This document shows, piece by piece, positions 1 to 7,371 of a stretch of 64,000 nucleotides of DNA. The translations under genes and the position numbers were made by a program. The DNA lies in contig CAVTWS010000024.1 in NCBI GenBank assembly GCA_963738445.1, positions 445,849 to 509,848 of the forward strand. The letters are read 5' to 3'. The number at the start of each line of letters is the position of its first letter. Position 1 is the stretch's first letter. The notes under the pieces were generated by a model. The model saw nothing but the letters and a program-made list of their open reading frames with translations, was not told the origin of the DNA and searched no databases. This DNA comes from CAVTWS01 sp963738445 (GTDB lineage: Bacteria > Actinomycetota > Acidimicrobiia > Acidimicrobiales > SHLQ01).

Positions 1-135
1 GATCCACGGATACCGCCACGACATCACGGCGTGGACGTCGCCGAACTGGTCGGGACGGGCCAAGACGTGGTCGAGCGCGGCGAGCGAACCAGCCGATCCG
101 TCGACACCGACGACTACCCGCTTGGTTGATGTCAT
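1..135 (-). CDS. Universal stress protein, UspA-like (N-terminal fragment)
   Basis: The gene runs off the left edge; 45 codons are visible from an ATG at 135. The start reads MTSTKRVVVGVDGSAGSLAA, the classic first beta strand and nucleotide-binding loop of the UspA fold (V-V-V-G-V-D-G-S-x-x-S). Proteins of this family are cytoplasmic stress or dormancy factors, often ATP-binding. It lies about 100 bp downstream of a DevR-like response-regulator gene on the same strand and has its own upstream region with a DevR-box-like palindrome at 194-213. That fits the mycobacterial pattern in which DevR/DosR drives usp genes. Only the N-terminus can be judged. Confidence 0.85.
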   Translation of the reverse strand, partial: MTSTKRVVVGVDGSAGSLAALDHVLARPDQFGDVHAVMSWRYPWI

Positions 136-193
136 GCCGGTCCACCTCTTCGATTCGATTGAGAATCAGTGAACCATCCCGAACGCCGCCGGC

Positions 194-213
194 GCGGGGC
201 CGAAAGTCCCGAA
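194..213 (-). promoter_or_regulatory. DevR/DosR-box-like palindrome upstream of usp
   Basis: The 20 bases GCGGGGCCGAAAGTCCCGAA match 16 of 20 positions of the mycobacterial DevR consensus TTSGGGACTWWAGTCCCSAA; the right half AAGTCCCGAA is a full match. The site is about 60-80 bp upstream of the usp ATG and about 25 bp beyond the stop of the DevR-like gene. A second half-site, TCCCGAAC, occurs at 177-184. The regulator-target pairing is inferred from consensus and position only. Confidence 0.5.
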
Positions 214-236
214 CCTGACGGCTCCGAAGCCCGGGA

Positions 237-896
237 TCAGGTGAAACGTTGGCGCTCGCGCTCCTCGAGCCGCGCCGCGAAGGCCGCGGCCTCGGTCCGT
301 CGGTCCATGCCGAGCTTGGCCAGGATGTTCGAGACGTAGTTCTTGATCGTCTTCTCGGCCAGGTACATGCGCTCACCGATCTGGCGGTTGGAATACCCCT
401 CGCCAATGAGATCGAAGATCTTGCGCTCCTGCTCGGTCAGCTGTTCGAGCACACCGCCCTCGGCCTGACGCAGCCGTTGATGGGCGAGCCGCACCGTCGC
501 CGCGTCGAGGAGGTTCGCGCCGCCCGCGACCTTACGTATGGCGTGGACCAACTCGTTGCCCCGCACCTGCTTGAGGACGAATCCTGCCGCCCCGGCGAGG
601 CTGGCTTCAATGATCGCCCGGTCGTCGGAGAACGAAGTGAGGATGAGACAGGCGACCTCGGGGTGCTTCGAACGGATGTCCCGGCAGACGTCGATGCCGG
701 AGCCATCGGCCAACCGCACATCGAGCACCGCGACATCGGGCGACGCGCCGGCGACCGCGGCCAACGCGCCCGAGGCGGTCCCGGTGGAACCGACGACCAC
801 CATGTCCGACTCAACGTCGATCATCTGGGCGAGTCCGGCCCGGACGACCTCGTGATCGTCGAGCATGAAGACACGGATGAGCGATCCCTCCGTCAT
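237..896 (-). CDS. DevR/NarL-type response regulator
   Basis: This 219-residue two-component response regulator has an N-terminal receiver (about residues 8-125) with acidic pocket LDDHE, phospho-acceptor Asp in VAVLDVRL, the Thr of LILTSF and the Lys of FVLKQV. A C-terminal LuxR/GerE helix-turn-helix follows (about 150-212: LTEQERKIFDLIGEGYSNRQ, then AEKTIKNYVSNILAKLGMDR). The DNA-binding helix AEKTxKNYVS and the ...RRTEAA ending closely resemble mycobacterial DevR/DosR, the hypoxia and nitric-oxide dormancy regulator. Its ATG overlaps the TGA of the upstream rhodanese gene (ATGA at 893-896), so the two are co-transcribed and translationally coupled. No partner kinase is beside it. A DevR-like box precedes the neighbouring usp gene. 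Confidence 0.88.
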   Translation of the reverse strand: MTEGSLIRVFMLDDHEVVRAGLAQMIDVESDMVVVGSTGTASGALAAVAGASPDVAVLDVRLADGSGIDVCRDIRSKHPEVACLILTSFSDDRAIIEASLAGAAGFVLKQVRGNELVHAIRKVAGGANLLDAATVRLAHQRLRQAEGGVLEQLTEQERKIFDLIGEGYSNRQIGERMYLAEKTIKNYVSNILAKLGMDRRTEAAAFAARLEERERQRFT

Positions 897-1192
897 TCAG
901 CCAACCCCAGGGCCATCAGCCCGCCGGTGAGGTTCGTCACGTCGTCGAACCCGCTCGCCACGAGGATCTCGGCCGCCCGACCCGAACGACCCCCGCTGCG
1001 GCACAGCAGGGCGACCGGTCGGCTCCGATCGAGGTCGCCCACTCGGTCGGCGAGGTCGCCGAGCGGGATGTGGATCGCTCCGGGAAGCGAGCCCTGCTCC
1101 CATTCGTGCGCCTCGCGGACGTCGACGAGTTGCGCCCCTTCCGCCACCGCCTCAGCGGCTTCCGACGATGGACGCTCGCGGTAAGCGGGCAT
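893..1192 (-). CDS. Rhodanese-domain sulfurtransferase
   Basis: A 99-residue single-domain rhodanese. It has the substrate-positioning segment LVDVREAHEWEQGSLPGA, the IHIPLGDL strand, and the active-site loop LLCRSGGRSG with Cys as persulfide carrier, followed by the LTGGLMAL ending typical of small GlpE/PspE-like proteins. It probably transfers sulfane sulfur in the cytoplasm. The start at 1192 is chosen because GGAGG lies about 7 nt upstream and the domain begins directly after it; the frame is open further upstream but the extension is not rhodanese-like. It is the first gene of a two-gene unit with the DevR-like regulator and is divergent from the putative selenoprotein gene. Confidence 0.85.
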   Translation of the reverse strand: MPAYRERPSSEAAEAVAEGAQLVDVREAHEWEQGSLPGAIHIPLGDLADRVGDLDRSRPVALLCRSGGRSGRAAEILVASGFDDVTNLTGGLMALGLAE

Positions 1193-1297
1193 GGTGGATC
1201 CTCCGGCTGCATCAGACCTGTGCCGCCGTAGATTAGCCGTCGAAGCCCCCCAACCCTCGAAGGTCGACCGGCGGGCAATCGCCAAGGAGACACCGCC

Positions 1298-1912
1298 ATG
1301 ACCGAGGTCGACTTCTGGGTTGATCCCATATGACCGTGGTGCTGGGTGACGGCCAGGTTGGTCGTCAGCATCCAACCACACCGCGACCTGGCCGTTCGGT
1401 GGCGTCCGATCAGCCTGCTCCTCAAGAACCAGCCTGACCCCGAGTCCAAGTACTACGCCGGCGTGGCCGCCAGCCACGGACTGCTCCGGGTCATGGAGGC
1501 GGTCCGCTCGTCCGAGGGCGACGCGGCTGCGGGCCAGCTCTACGTCGAATACGGCCGCCGCATCCACCACGACCGCGAGCAACTGGTCGACGCCTCCGGA
1601 CCCCTCATCGGTGTCGGCCTCGACCCCGACCTCGCCAGCGCCGCCGACGACAGCTCCTGGGACTCAGCGATCCAGGCCTCCATGGACGACGGCCTGGCGC
1701 TTGTCGGCGACGACGTCGGTACACCGATCATCGCCTGGCACCGATCCGATGGTTGCCGGGTCGGCATCTTCGGCCCCGTGATCTCCCGGGTGCCTCCTCT
1801 CGAGGAGGCCCTCCGCCTCTGGGACGCCACCATCACGCTGACCGAGGCCGACGGCTTCTGGGAGCTGAAGCGTTCCCGTACCGAACCCCCCGAGTTCGGT
1901 CCGCGACCCTGA
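1298..1912 (+). CDS. Rv2466c-family (DsbA-fold) mycothiol reductase, putative selenoprotein
   Basis: Reading from ATG 1298, with AAGGAGA at 1284-1290 as ribosome site, gives 11 residues (MTEVDFWVDPI), an in-frame TGA at 1331-1333, then PWCWVTARLVV and an uninterrupted frame to 1912. Reading TGA as selenocysteine gives 204 residues, close to the 207 of Mycobacterium tuberculosis Rv2466c, a mycothiol-dependent reductase with the active site DPLCPWCW. The TGA falls exactly on the first, nucleophilic Cys, giving UPWC. Downstream family hallmarks are present: GDDVGTPII, FGPVISRVPP, LWDA, and FWELKRSRTEPPEFG at the end. A SECIS-like hairpin follows the TGA. The alternative is a Cys (TGC) to TGA mutation or base-call error. 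A GTG at 1346 could make a truncated, inactive protein only. No selenocysteine machinery genes are in this window. Confidence 0.75.
1337..1376 (+). promoter_or_regulatory. Candidate bacterial SECIS hairpin
   Basis: Immediately after the in-frame TGA (1331-1333), GACGGCC (1348-1354) pairs with GGTCGTC (1360-1366) in a 7-bp stem with one G-U. The five-base loop is AGGTT. An outer TGCT/AGCA helix is separated by a left-side bulge. The loop starts about 22 nt after the TGA and has a G in its second position, which fits the published general bacterial SECIS model (loop 16-37 nt from UGA, G among the first two loop bases). Pairing was judged by eye, not folded. Confidence 0.5.
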
Positions 1913-1969
1913 TCCGAATCGACCGATCTCTACACTGACCGGCGATCGCCAGCGAAGGATCCACCAACA

Positions 1970-2326
1970 ATGAGCAGTCGTCCCGGTCGCAAGATCGCCC
2001 GAGGCCAGGCCCAGCGTGAGCGGGCCCACCGCCCCACCGTCTCGGAGACCCACGAGCGGCGGCGGCGTTCGGCCATCGTCATGGGCATCGTGCTGCTGAC
2101 GGTCACCGTCGGTGTGGTCAGCGCACTCCTCTGGAGCCGGCGCGACACCGACGACGATCCCGATCTCGAGGTCACGACACCGTTGACCGCGCCGGTCGAC
2201 ACCACGTTGCTGCCCGCCGACGCGACCACGACGGTGCTGCTGACCGACACCACGCTGCTGCCGGCCGACGCGACCACGACCGTGTTGACCGACTCCAGCA
2301 CCACCACCGTTCTCGCCGACAGATGA
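1970..2326 (+). CDS. Single-pass membrane protein with Thr-rich tail
   Basis: Not recognised as a named family. The 118 residues have a basic cytoplasmic N-terminus (about 1-35, many Arg/Lys/His), one transmembrane helix (about 36-57, AIVMGIVLLTVTVGVVSALL), then an acidic stop (RRDTDDDPD) and a low-complexity exterior of Thr/Asp/Ala with two copies of TTLLPADATTTVL. The DNA repeats accordingly. The start is ATG 1970 with GAAGGA about 11 nt upstream. Topology suggests a membrane-anchored, probably cell-wall-facing protein. It is in the same direction as the selenoprotein gene, about 55 bp downstream of its stop. Confidence 0.6.
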   Translation: MSSRPGRKIARGQAQRERAHRPTVSETHERRRRSAIVMGIVLLTVTVGVVSALLWSRRDTDDDPDLEVTTPLTAPVDTTLLPADATTTVLLTDTTLLPADATTTVLTDSSTTTVLADR

Positions 2327-2345
2327 GCGGGGCGGCGGGGGCCGC

Positions 2346-3251
2346 TCAGCCTGTCGGCCTCATGGAGAAGAGGTCGCATCCGGGTTCGTGGGGGAGCCAG
2401 GGCCGAACCAGCACCTGGTGCTCACCGTCGGCGCCCGTCCACGGCGTGAGCTGGTTGGCGGAGGTCGCGGCGGCGGCGAAGGTCGTCGCCTGTTCACCAC
2501 TGACCTCGATACACGCGAACAGGTTCACCGGGTCGGCGGCGAGCAGCGCTTCGTCCAGCGGCCAGGCGATCGACTCCTGCGGGAGGTCGCCAGCCAGGGC
2601 CGCATCGGAGGGGCGGACCAGCAGGAGATATCCGGGCGGGGTGTAGATCTCGGCCTGGTCGGCGTGGGCATCGACGATGTCGCGCACGATGGCCACGAGG
2701 TCATCGGCCGCGGCGCGGTTGGCACGCTGCTCGTCGGTCAGGGCCGGATCGTCGGTGAACCCGTACGACGGGATGCTCACCTCGAACACCTCATCCGCGA
2801 CCCGTGCCGTCAGATCGAGGTTGGGGGCATCGGCGACGTTCGGAAAGCCGAAATCGAGCGCTGTTCCGAACAGCGCGGACGAGTTCACCTCGTCGACGAT
2901 TGCCGACAGATCCTCATCGGTCAGGGTGACGGCCTGCACGGCCGGCAGCGCGGGCGGGGGGTAGATCTCGATCTGGGCGCCCGGCGTGATGGCCGTGCCG
3001 TCAGCCAGGACGGTCAGCTCGGGGAAGGAGGTCACACTGCTCTCGACCGGCACGAACCCGCCTTGTACGGCGATCTCGAAGACGACCTCGGTCGCCCCGC
3101 CTGACGGTTCGGGTTCCGTGGTCCCCGGGTCCGACGGTTCCGTGGTCCCAGGGTCTGACGACACATCGTCGTCATCGCCGCAGGCGGTCAGCAGGAGTCC
3201 GGGCCCCGTCAGCAGGAGGAAGGCAAACGATCGGAGGAAGGTGGCGTTCAT
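2346..3251 (-). CDS. Secreted lipoprotein, hypothetical
   Basis: A 301-residue predicted lipoprotein. The signal peptide MNATFLRSFAFLLLTGPG is followed by lipobox LLTAC, whose Cys would be diacylated. An acidic linker with two SDPGTTEP-like repeats leads into an exported domain of about 240 residues rich in Asp/Glu/Ala that I do not recognise. It contains two late Cys residues (FACIEV and PGCDLF) which could form a disulfide. ATG 3251 is preferred; ATG 3257 adds two residues (MV). The frame is open upstream to about 3560, but that region is antisense to, or overlaps, the next gene and lacks signal-peptide logic. It is likely anchored on the outer face of the cytoplasmic membrane. Confidence 0.7.
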   Translation of the reverse strand: MNATFLRSFAFLLLTGPGLLLTACGDDDDVSSDPGTTEPSDPGTTEPEPSGGATEVVFEIAVQGGFVPVESSVTSFPELTVLADGTAITPGAQIEIYPPPALPAVQAVTLTDEDLSAIVDEVNSSALFGTALDFGFPNVADAPNLDLTARVADEVFEVSIPSYGFTDDPALTDEQRANRAAADDLVAIVRDIVDAHADQAEIYTPPGYLLLVRPSDAALAGDLPQESIAWPLDEALLAADPVNLFACIEVSGEQATTFAAAATSANQLTPWTGADGEHQVLVRPWLPHEPGCDLFSMRPTG

Positions 3252-3289
3252 GACCATACGACGGTTCCCGGCTGCGGCTGGTTCCCGAT

Positions 3290-4612
3290 TCACGACTCGA
3301 GGAGGAGCACGAGACCCCCAACCGTATAGGCGACCATCGCGGCCAGGAGCGGATACTGGGCCATGAGGACGCGGCGACGGTCCACCAGCTCGAGGGTGCG
3401 ATCGTGCGCGGCCACCGCCGCCGCCACGTGCCCGGTCACGATGGCCGCCACCTGCACCCAGGCGATGGTCGTGGTCGAGAGGAAGAGGTAGTCGATCCGC
3501 GCATCGGCTCGGCCGAACAGATCCCAGCCGGCGCCGTAGGGGTCGGACAGGCGAAACCACGCGTTCTGTCCCTCGAACATCAGGAGCGAGAAGTAGTGGG
3601 CGACGGCATACGCCAACGCGATCGGGATCAGCGACGACGTGTGGCTGCGCTCGAACGGTTCGCCGGGGCGGCCGAGACGGTCAGCCACCCGGGTGGCCAC
3701 GACGAACACGCCGCCGACGACGCAGACCGTCCCCAGGAGCCCGACGGTGTTGATCAGCGTCAGGTCCCATTCGACCCGGTTGCCGGCCCGTTCGCCCCAC
3801 CACGCGGTCCGGGACAGACCGTCGAACGTCGTGGAGCCCAGCAACACCAGGACCACGCCCGTCGTACCGGAGACCGGTTCGACCTCACTCACTCCCGCGA
3901 GCGGCCAGCGCAACCGCACCCGGCCGTCCTGCCATCGCAGCGGAGCAAGCGAAGCGATCAGCCCGAAGGCGACCCCGAAACCCTCCCGATCGTCGAGCCA
4001 CGCCAGCCCGCGCGCCCGGGCGCCGGCGACGATCGCCAGCGTGTACGCGACCGCCGCCCACCCCAGGAGACGAACGTCCGCCGGCTCGTGGTAGGCCAGC
4101 TCGAGCCAGGTGAAACCCAGGATGACCGCCGCCGCCGGCCACCGGTTTCGGGCCGGGTCGCCCCCGACCACCGATCGGCCGGCGCCGAGCGCTCCCGCGA
4201 GGGTGCGCCACGGACTGAGGGCTCGCCACAGGTCACCGACCACGGCCGAGGCCAGGGGCACACCGACCCAGAACACGACGTAGATCCAGGTCGGCGCCAG
4301 ATTGCGTCGAGGGTCCGTATCGCCGAACACCGCGGCGCTGACGACCAGCAGGAACACGACAAGCCCGATGGCCCGCAGCGATCGTTCCCCGGCGCGTGCG
4401 ACCCCTGCCGAGATCGGCCGCACCCGCCCGCCACTGGCGGACCGGAGTCGGGGGCGGTGCCACGCCAACCCCAGCACCGCAAACGACGCCACGAGTGCCA
4501 CCGAGGCGCCGAAGGCCACCTGCCACTTCTCCAACGGCAGATCGGTGCGGCCACCCACCCCGTGGAACCAGAGCCAGCCAGGGACAGCGAGGGATTCAGG
4601 CGAGGACCACAC
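3290..4612 (-). CDS. Polytopic membrane protein, 'fenitrothion hydrolase'-like family
   Basis: 440 residues with about ten hydrophobic helices spread along the chain, for example VAFGASVALVASFAVLGLAW, AIGLVVFLLVVSAAVFG and VLMAQYPLLAAMVAYTVGGL. The N-terminal HGVGGRTDLPLEKW followed by a helix resembles actinobacterial membrane proteins that databases label fenitrothion hydrolase. That label is historical and the physiological substrate is unknown. No soluble catalytic motif is obvious. It ends about 40 bp before the start of the downstream lipoprotein gene on the same strand, so the two may be co-transcribed. The family call is from memory of sequence style and is moderate; the membrane nature is clear. 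Confidence 0.65.
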   Translation of the reverse strand: MWSSPESLAVPGWLWFHGVGGRTDLPLEKWQVAFGASVALVASFAVLGLAWHRPRLRSASGGRVRPISAGVARAGERSLRAIGLVVFLLVVSAAVFGDTDPRRNLAPTWIYVVFWVGVPLASAVVGDLWRALSPWRTLAGALGAGRSVVGGDPARNRWPAAAVILGFTWLELAYHEPADVRLLGWAAVAYTLAIVAGARARGLAWLDDREGFGVAFGLIASLAPLRWQDGRVRLRWPLAGVSEVEPVSGTTGVVLVLLGSTTFDGLSRTAWWGERAGNRVEWDLTLINTVGLLGTVCVVGGVFVVATRVADRLGRPGEPFERSHTSSLIPIALAYAVAHYFSLLMFEGQNAWFRLSDPYGAGWDLFGRADARIDYLFLSTTTIAWVQVAAIVTGHVAAAVAAHDRTLELVDRRRVLMAQYPLLAAMVAYTVGGLVLLLES

Positions 4613-4636
4613 GGCTTCAGATCGTAGAGGCCGTGA

Positions 4637-5542
4637 TCACGACGGCTCCGACCACACCCATGGATCCCGCGGCAGGACCGCGGGTTCGAAGGCGGCCAGA
4701 AGCGCATCGAGCGCCACCGGCTCGTCGGCGCAGAGCCCCAGACTGGACCCCAGCCGTCCGAGCACCCGGGCCGCTGAATCCCCGGCGGCCCGCCGATCAG
4801 CCAACGTCACCGAGCCGTGGCGCTTGGCCAGCCGCGAGCCATCGCCGGCGAGCACGAGCGGAACGTGCGCGTAGCCCGGCGAAACGATCCCGAGCTGGCG
4901 GGCCAGATGGATCTGGCGGGGGGTCGAGCTGACGAGGTCGTCCCCGCGCACGACGAGGGTGACACCCTGGTCGGCGTCGTCGACCACGACGGCGAGGTTG
5001 TACGCGACCGCACCATCGCCGCGACGAAGGACCATGTCGTCGACCAGTCCGGTGTAGGGACCACATCGCTCGTCGAGGAATCCGACCCTCTCGCCGGCGG
5101 TCCGTAGGCGCACAGCCGGCAACCGTCCCTCCCGTAGACGCCGGAGACGGTCAGCCTCACTCAACGTGCGGCACGTACCCGGATACGCGCCGGGCGGGAG
5201 CGGGCCGTTCGGTGCCGATGCCGCTTCTCGCACTTCGCGCCGGCTGCAGAAACACGGGTAGGTGAGACCCGATTCGGTGAGACGAACGAGCATCTCGTCG
5301 TACCGCTCGGTTCGTGTCGACTGCCGGACGGGCGGTTCGTCAGGGTCCAGACCCAGGGCCCGCAGGTCCTCGAGTTGGCCGTGGACGTGCTGCTCGCGAA
5401 CCGAGCCCGTATCGAGGTCCTCGATGCGGAGAAGGAACCGATCACCACGATGACGGGCGAACAGCCAGACCAGCAGCGCCGTCCGCAGGTTGCCCAGATG
5501 GAGCTCCCCGGTCGGGCTCGGCGCAAATCGTCCGGCTCCCAT
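4637..5542 (-). CDS. gluQ: Glutamyl-Q tRNA(Asp) synthetase
   Basis: A truncated GluRS-like enzyme, about 301 residues, that attaches glutamate to queuosine in tRNA(Asp) position 34. The class-I Rossmann core shows APSPTGELHLGN (HIGH region), LLRIEDLDTGSVRE, a zinc site C-x-C...Y-x3-C (YPCFCS then YPGTC), GDDLVSSTPRQIHLARQLG, and an LAKRH KMSKS variant near residue 240. The anticodon-binding domain of full GluRS is absent, as expected. The start is uncertain: ATG 5542 gives the usual MGAGRFAPSPTG opening, while in-frame ATGs at 5554, 5551 and 5569 are also possible. A 14-bp direct repeat, CCTCCGGCGATGAT, covers the upstream candidates. It ends 25 bp before the next membrane-protein gene on the same strand. 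Confidence 0.88.
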   Translation of the reverse strand: MGAGRFAPSPTGELHLGNLRTALLVWLFARHRGDRFLLRIEDLDTGSVREQHVHGQLEDLRALGLDPDEPPVRQSTRTERYDEMLVRLTESGLTYPCFCSRREVREAASAPNGPLPPGAYPGTCRTLSEADRLRRLREGRLPAVRLRTAGERVGFLDERCGPYTGLVDDMVLRRGDGAVAYNLAVVVDDADQGVTLVVRGDDLVSSTPRQIHLARQLGIVSPGYAHVPLVLAGDGSRLAKRHGSVTLADRRAAGDSAARVLGRLGSSLGLCADEPVALDALLAAFEPAVLPRDPWVWSEPS

Positions 5543-5644
5543 GTTCCCCATCATCGCCGGAGGGATCATCGCCGGAGGGCCCGAACCCGGCCGATTCGCG
5601 CGTCGTCGCGCTCGTCGACCGGGTTGGGTGACCCCGACCGTGGC

Positions 5645-6103
5645 TCACGCCACCGAGATAGCACCCGTCATCGACGGATGGATCTCGCAATGGAACGAGT
5701 ACTCCCCCGGCGTGTCCAGCGTGATCTCACTGCTCGAACCGGTATCGATCGTGCCGGTGTCGAACGAGCCGTCATCGGCGGTGAGCGTGTGACCGGTGCT
5801 GTCGTTGTTGCTGACCGTCAACGTCGTGCCCGCCGCAACTTCGGCGGGGCCGCTGAAGGTGAAGTCGGCGATGGTGATCGATTCGTCGCCCCCGGTCGCT
5901 TCGTCGACCGCGTCCTCAGCATCCGAGACCGCTTCGTCGGCGGCGTCGACCGCATCGGTCGCCACATCGTCGGCCGCGTCGACCGCGTCGGACGCCACAT
6001 CGTCCGCGGCGTCGATCGCATCATCGACGGCATCGTCGTCGTCGTCACCACACCCCGCCGCCAGCAGACCGACGGCCGCGATGACTACAAGAAAACGTCG
6101 CAT
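5645..6103 (-). CDS. Cupredoxin-domain lipoprotein
   Basis: 152 residues. The signal peptide MRRFLVVIAAVGLLAAGC carries a lipobox Cys, then DDDDD. Next is a repetitive Ala/Asp/Val linker of about 45 residues (units like DAADDVASDAV) predicted to be helical. The C-terminal domain of about 75 residues is a plastocyanin/azurin-type copper fold: DFTFSGPAEVAAGTTLTVSN, the His of STGHTLT, and the C-terminal ligand loop FHCEIHPSMTG supplying Cys, His and Met. It is probably an outer-face, membrane-anchored type-1 copper electron carrier or copper-binding protein. GAGGGG lies about 7 nt before ATG 6103. A 7-bp hairpin (GTTCAGG/CCTGAAC, 6123-6147) sits just upstream. Confidence 0.82.
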   Translation of the reverse strand: MRRFLVVIAAVGLLAAGCGDDDDDAVDDAIDAADDVASDAVDAADDVATDAVDAADEAVSDAEDAVDEATGGDESITIADFTFSGPAEVAAGTTLTVSNNDSTGHTLTADDGSFDTGTIDTGSSSEITLDTPGEYSFHCEIHPSMTGAISVA

Positions 6104-6160
6104 GAAACCCCTCTTCTCTCCCGTTCAGGACGAGTCTCGCCCTGAACACTCTGCCACTGC

Positions 6161-6198
6161 GGTCAGGGCCCGGAGGTGTCACCCACTGCGCCCTGACC
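6161..6198 (-). terminator. Inverted repeat between DapB-like and cupredoxin genes
   Basis: GGTCAGGGC (6161-6169) and GCCCTGACC (6190-6198) form a perfect 9-bp stem with a 20-nt loop. It lies about 55 bp beyond the stop of the minus-strand oxidoreductase gene at 6254. No T-tract follows, so factor-independent termination is not certain. Confidence 0.35.
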
Positions 6199-6253
6199 CA
6201 CGGTGTTGCCATCAGTACGTCGACCGGGCCCGTTCGGTTCAGGGCCGGTCAGG

Positions 6254-7336
6254 TCAGAACAGGCCTCGTCCGGTGATCAGGGGCAGATCGAGCGGGTGGA
6301 TCACCCCGGCCGGCGCCGCACAGACCGCCGGGATGGCGTTGACCAGCCGGCCCGCCGCCGTGGCGTTGCCCCCTTCGGCGGGGTTGCCGGTGCCGTCGTC
6401 GGCCGAGACCGTCACCTCGAGACGGGGCCGGCCCGAGATGACCACACGGTGACACCCGACCTTCCCGGGGGGTGGCTGAGGCCAATCGGATGCACACAGA
6501 TCATCGATGCGGGTCACGTGTTCGGCGACCAGGCGCGGCTCGCCACCGACGATGCCCTGCACCTCGAAACGGAAGGCGCCCTGCGTCCCCTTGTCGAACG
6601 TCCCCATGCCGGGCACCTCGATCGTACGGTCGAGCGGTCGTCGCTCGACCACCGTGCGGATCTCGTCGAGCTCGAGTCCGAGCCCGTCCGCCATGATGTT
6701 CAACATCGGACCCCACACCATCAGAAGCGATTCGTTCCACAACATCGGCGGCACCACATCGAGCGACCCGCCGAAGCCGATCAGCTCCCGCACGGCGTCA
6801 GGTGCGTGGTAGGTCGCGTAGTTGAAGATCTCCTGCGCCCGCACCTCGTCGATCTGACCGCACACGCCCGAGAGCACGAGCGGTAGAAGGTCCATGCCCC
6901 AGCCCGGATCGATGCCGGACACGAAGACCGAGGCCCCGGTGCCCTCGGCCGCGGCTTCGATGCGACGGGTCAGCTCGGTCGGCACGGTCCGCGGATGCAG
7001 GAGGGGGTAGACCCCAGGTGAGACGACGTTGACGCCCGCCCGCAGGCAGCGTTCGATGTCCGCGATCGCGTCATCGGGACGGAAGTCCGCGGAAGCGCTG
7101 TAGACGACTGCGTCGATACCGCTTCTCAGCACCGCCTCGATGTCGTCGGTGGCGTGGACACCGGTCGGGGGCAACTCGGCCAGATCGCCGGCGTCTTGTC
7201 CGACTTTGGTCGGCGAGTGGACGATCACCCCGGCCAGTTCGAGCTGATCGTTGGCCTCCACACAGCGAATGGCGGGGCGACCGACATTGCCGGTACCCCA
7301 GACGGCGACGCGATATTTCCTGGATCCCTGGTTCAC
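6254..7336 (-). CDS. DapB-like NAD(P)-dependent dehydrogenase
   Basis: About 360 residues. An N-terminal Rossmann fold opens YRVAVWGTGNVGRPAIRCVE (GxGxxG). After it comes a DapB-type core: ELAGVIVHSPTKVGQDAGDL, VVYSASADFRPDDAIADIE, GVNVVSPGVYPLLHP. The architecture matches proteins annotated as dihydrodipicolinate-reductase-like or 2,4-diaminopentanoate dehydrogenase; true DapB is shorter, so lysine synthesis is unlikely and the substrate is unknown. GTG 7336 is the chosen start because the Rossmann strand begins seven residues later; the same frame runs on upstream into the disrupted sigma-factor gene, which is coincidental. The stop at 6254 is followed by a candidate terminator. Confidence 0.75.
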   Translation of the reverse strand: MNQGSRKYRVAVWGTGNVGRPAIRCVEANDQLELAGVIVHSPTKVGQDAGDLAELPPTGVHATDDIEAVLRSGIDAVVYSASADFRPDDAIADIERCLRAGVNVVSPGVYPLLHPRTVPTELTRRIEAAAEGTGASVFVSGIDPGWGMDLLPLVLSGVCGQIDEVRAQEIFNYATYHAPDAVRELIGFGGSLDVVPPMLWNESLLMVWGPMLNIMADGLGLELDEIRTVVERRPLDRTIEVPGMGTFDKGTQGAFRFEVQGIVGGEPRLVAEHVTRIDDLCASDWPQPPPGKVGCHRVVISGRPRLEVTVSADDGTGNPAEGGNATAAGRLVNAIPAVCAAPAGVIHPLDLPLITGRGLF

Positions 7337-7371
7337 CGGACAGACCGTAGCTGCCCGCGGCACGGGCCGGC

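Noticed and set aside
1346..1912. GTG-started shorter version of the Rv2466c-family gene
   Set aside because: It lacks the catalytic motif, has no ribosome site, and the 5' part from ATG 1298 has a strong AAGGAGA and family-specific residues in the same frame.
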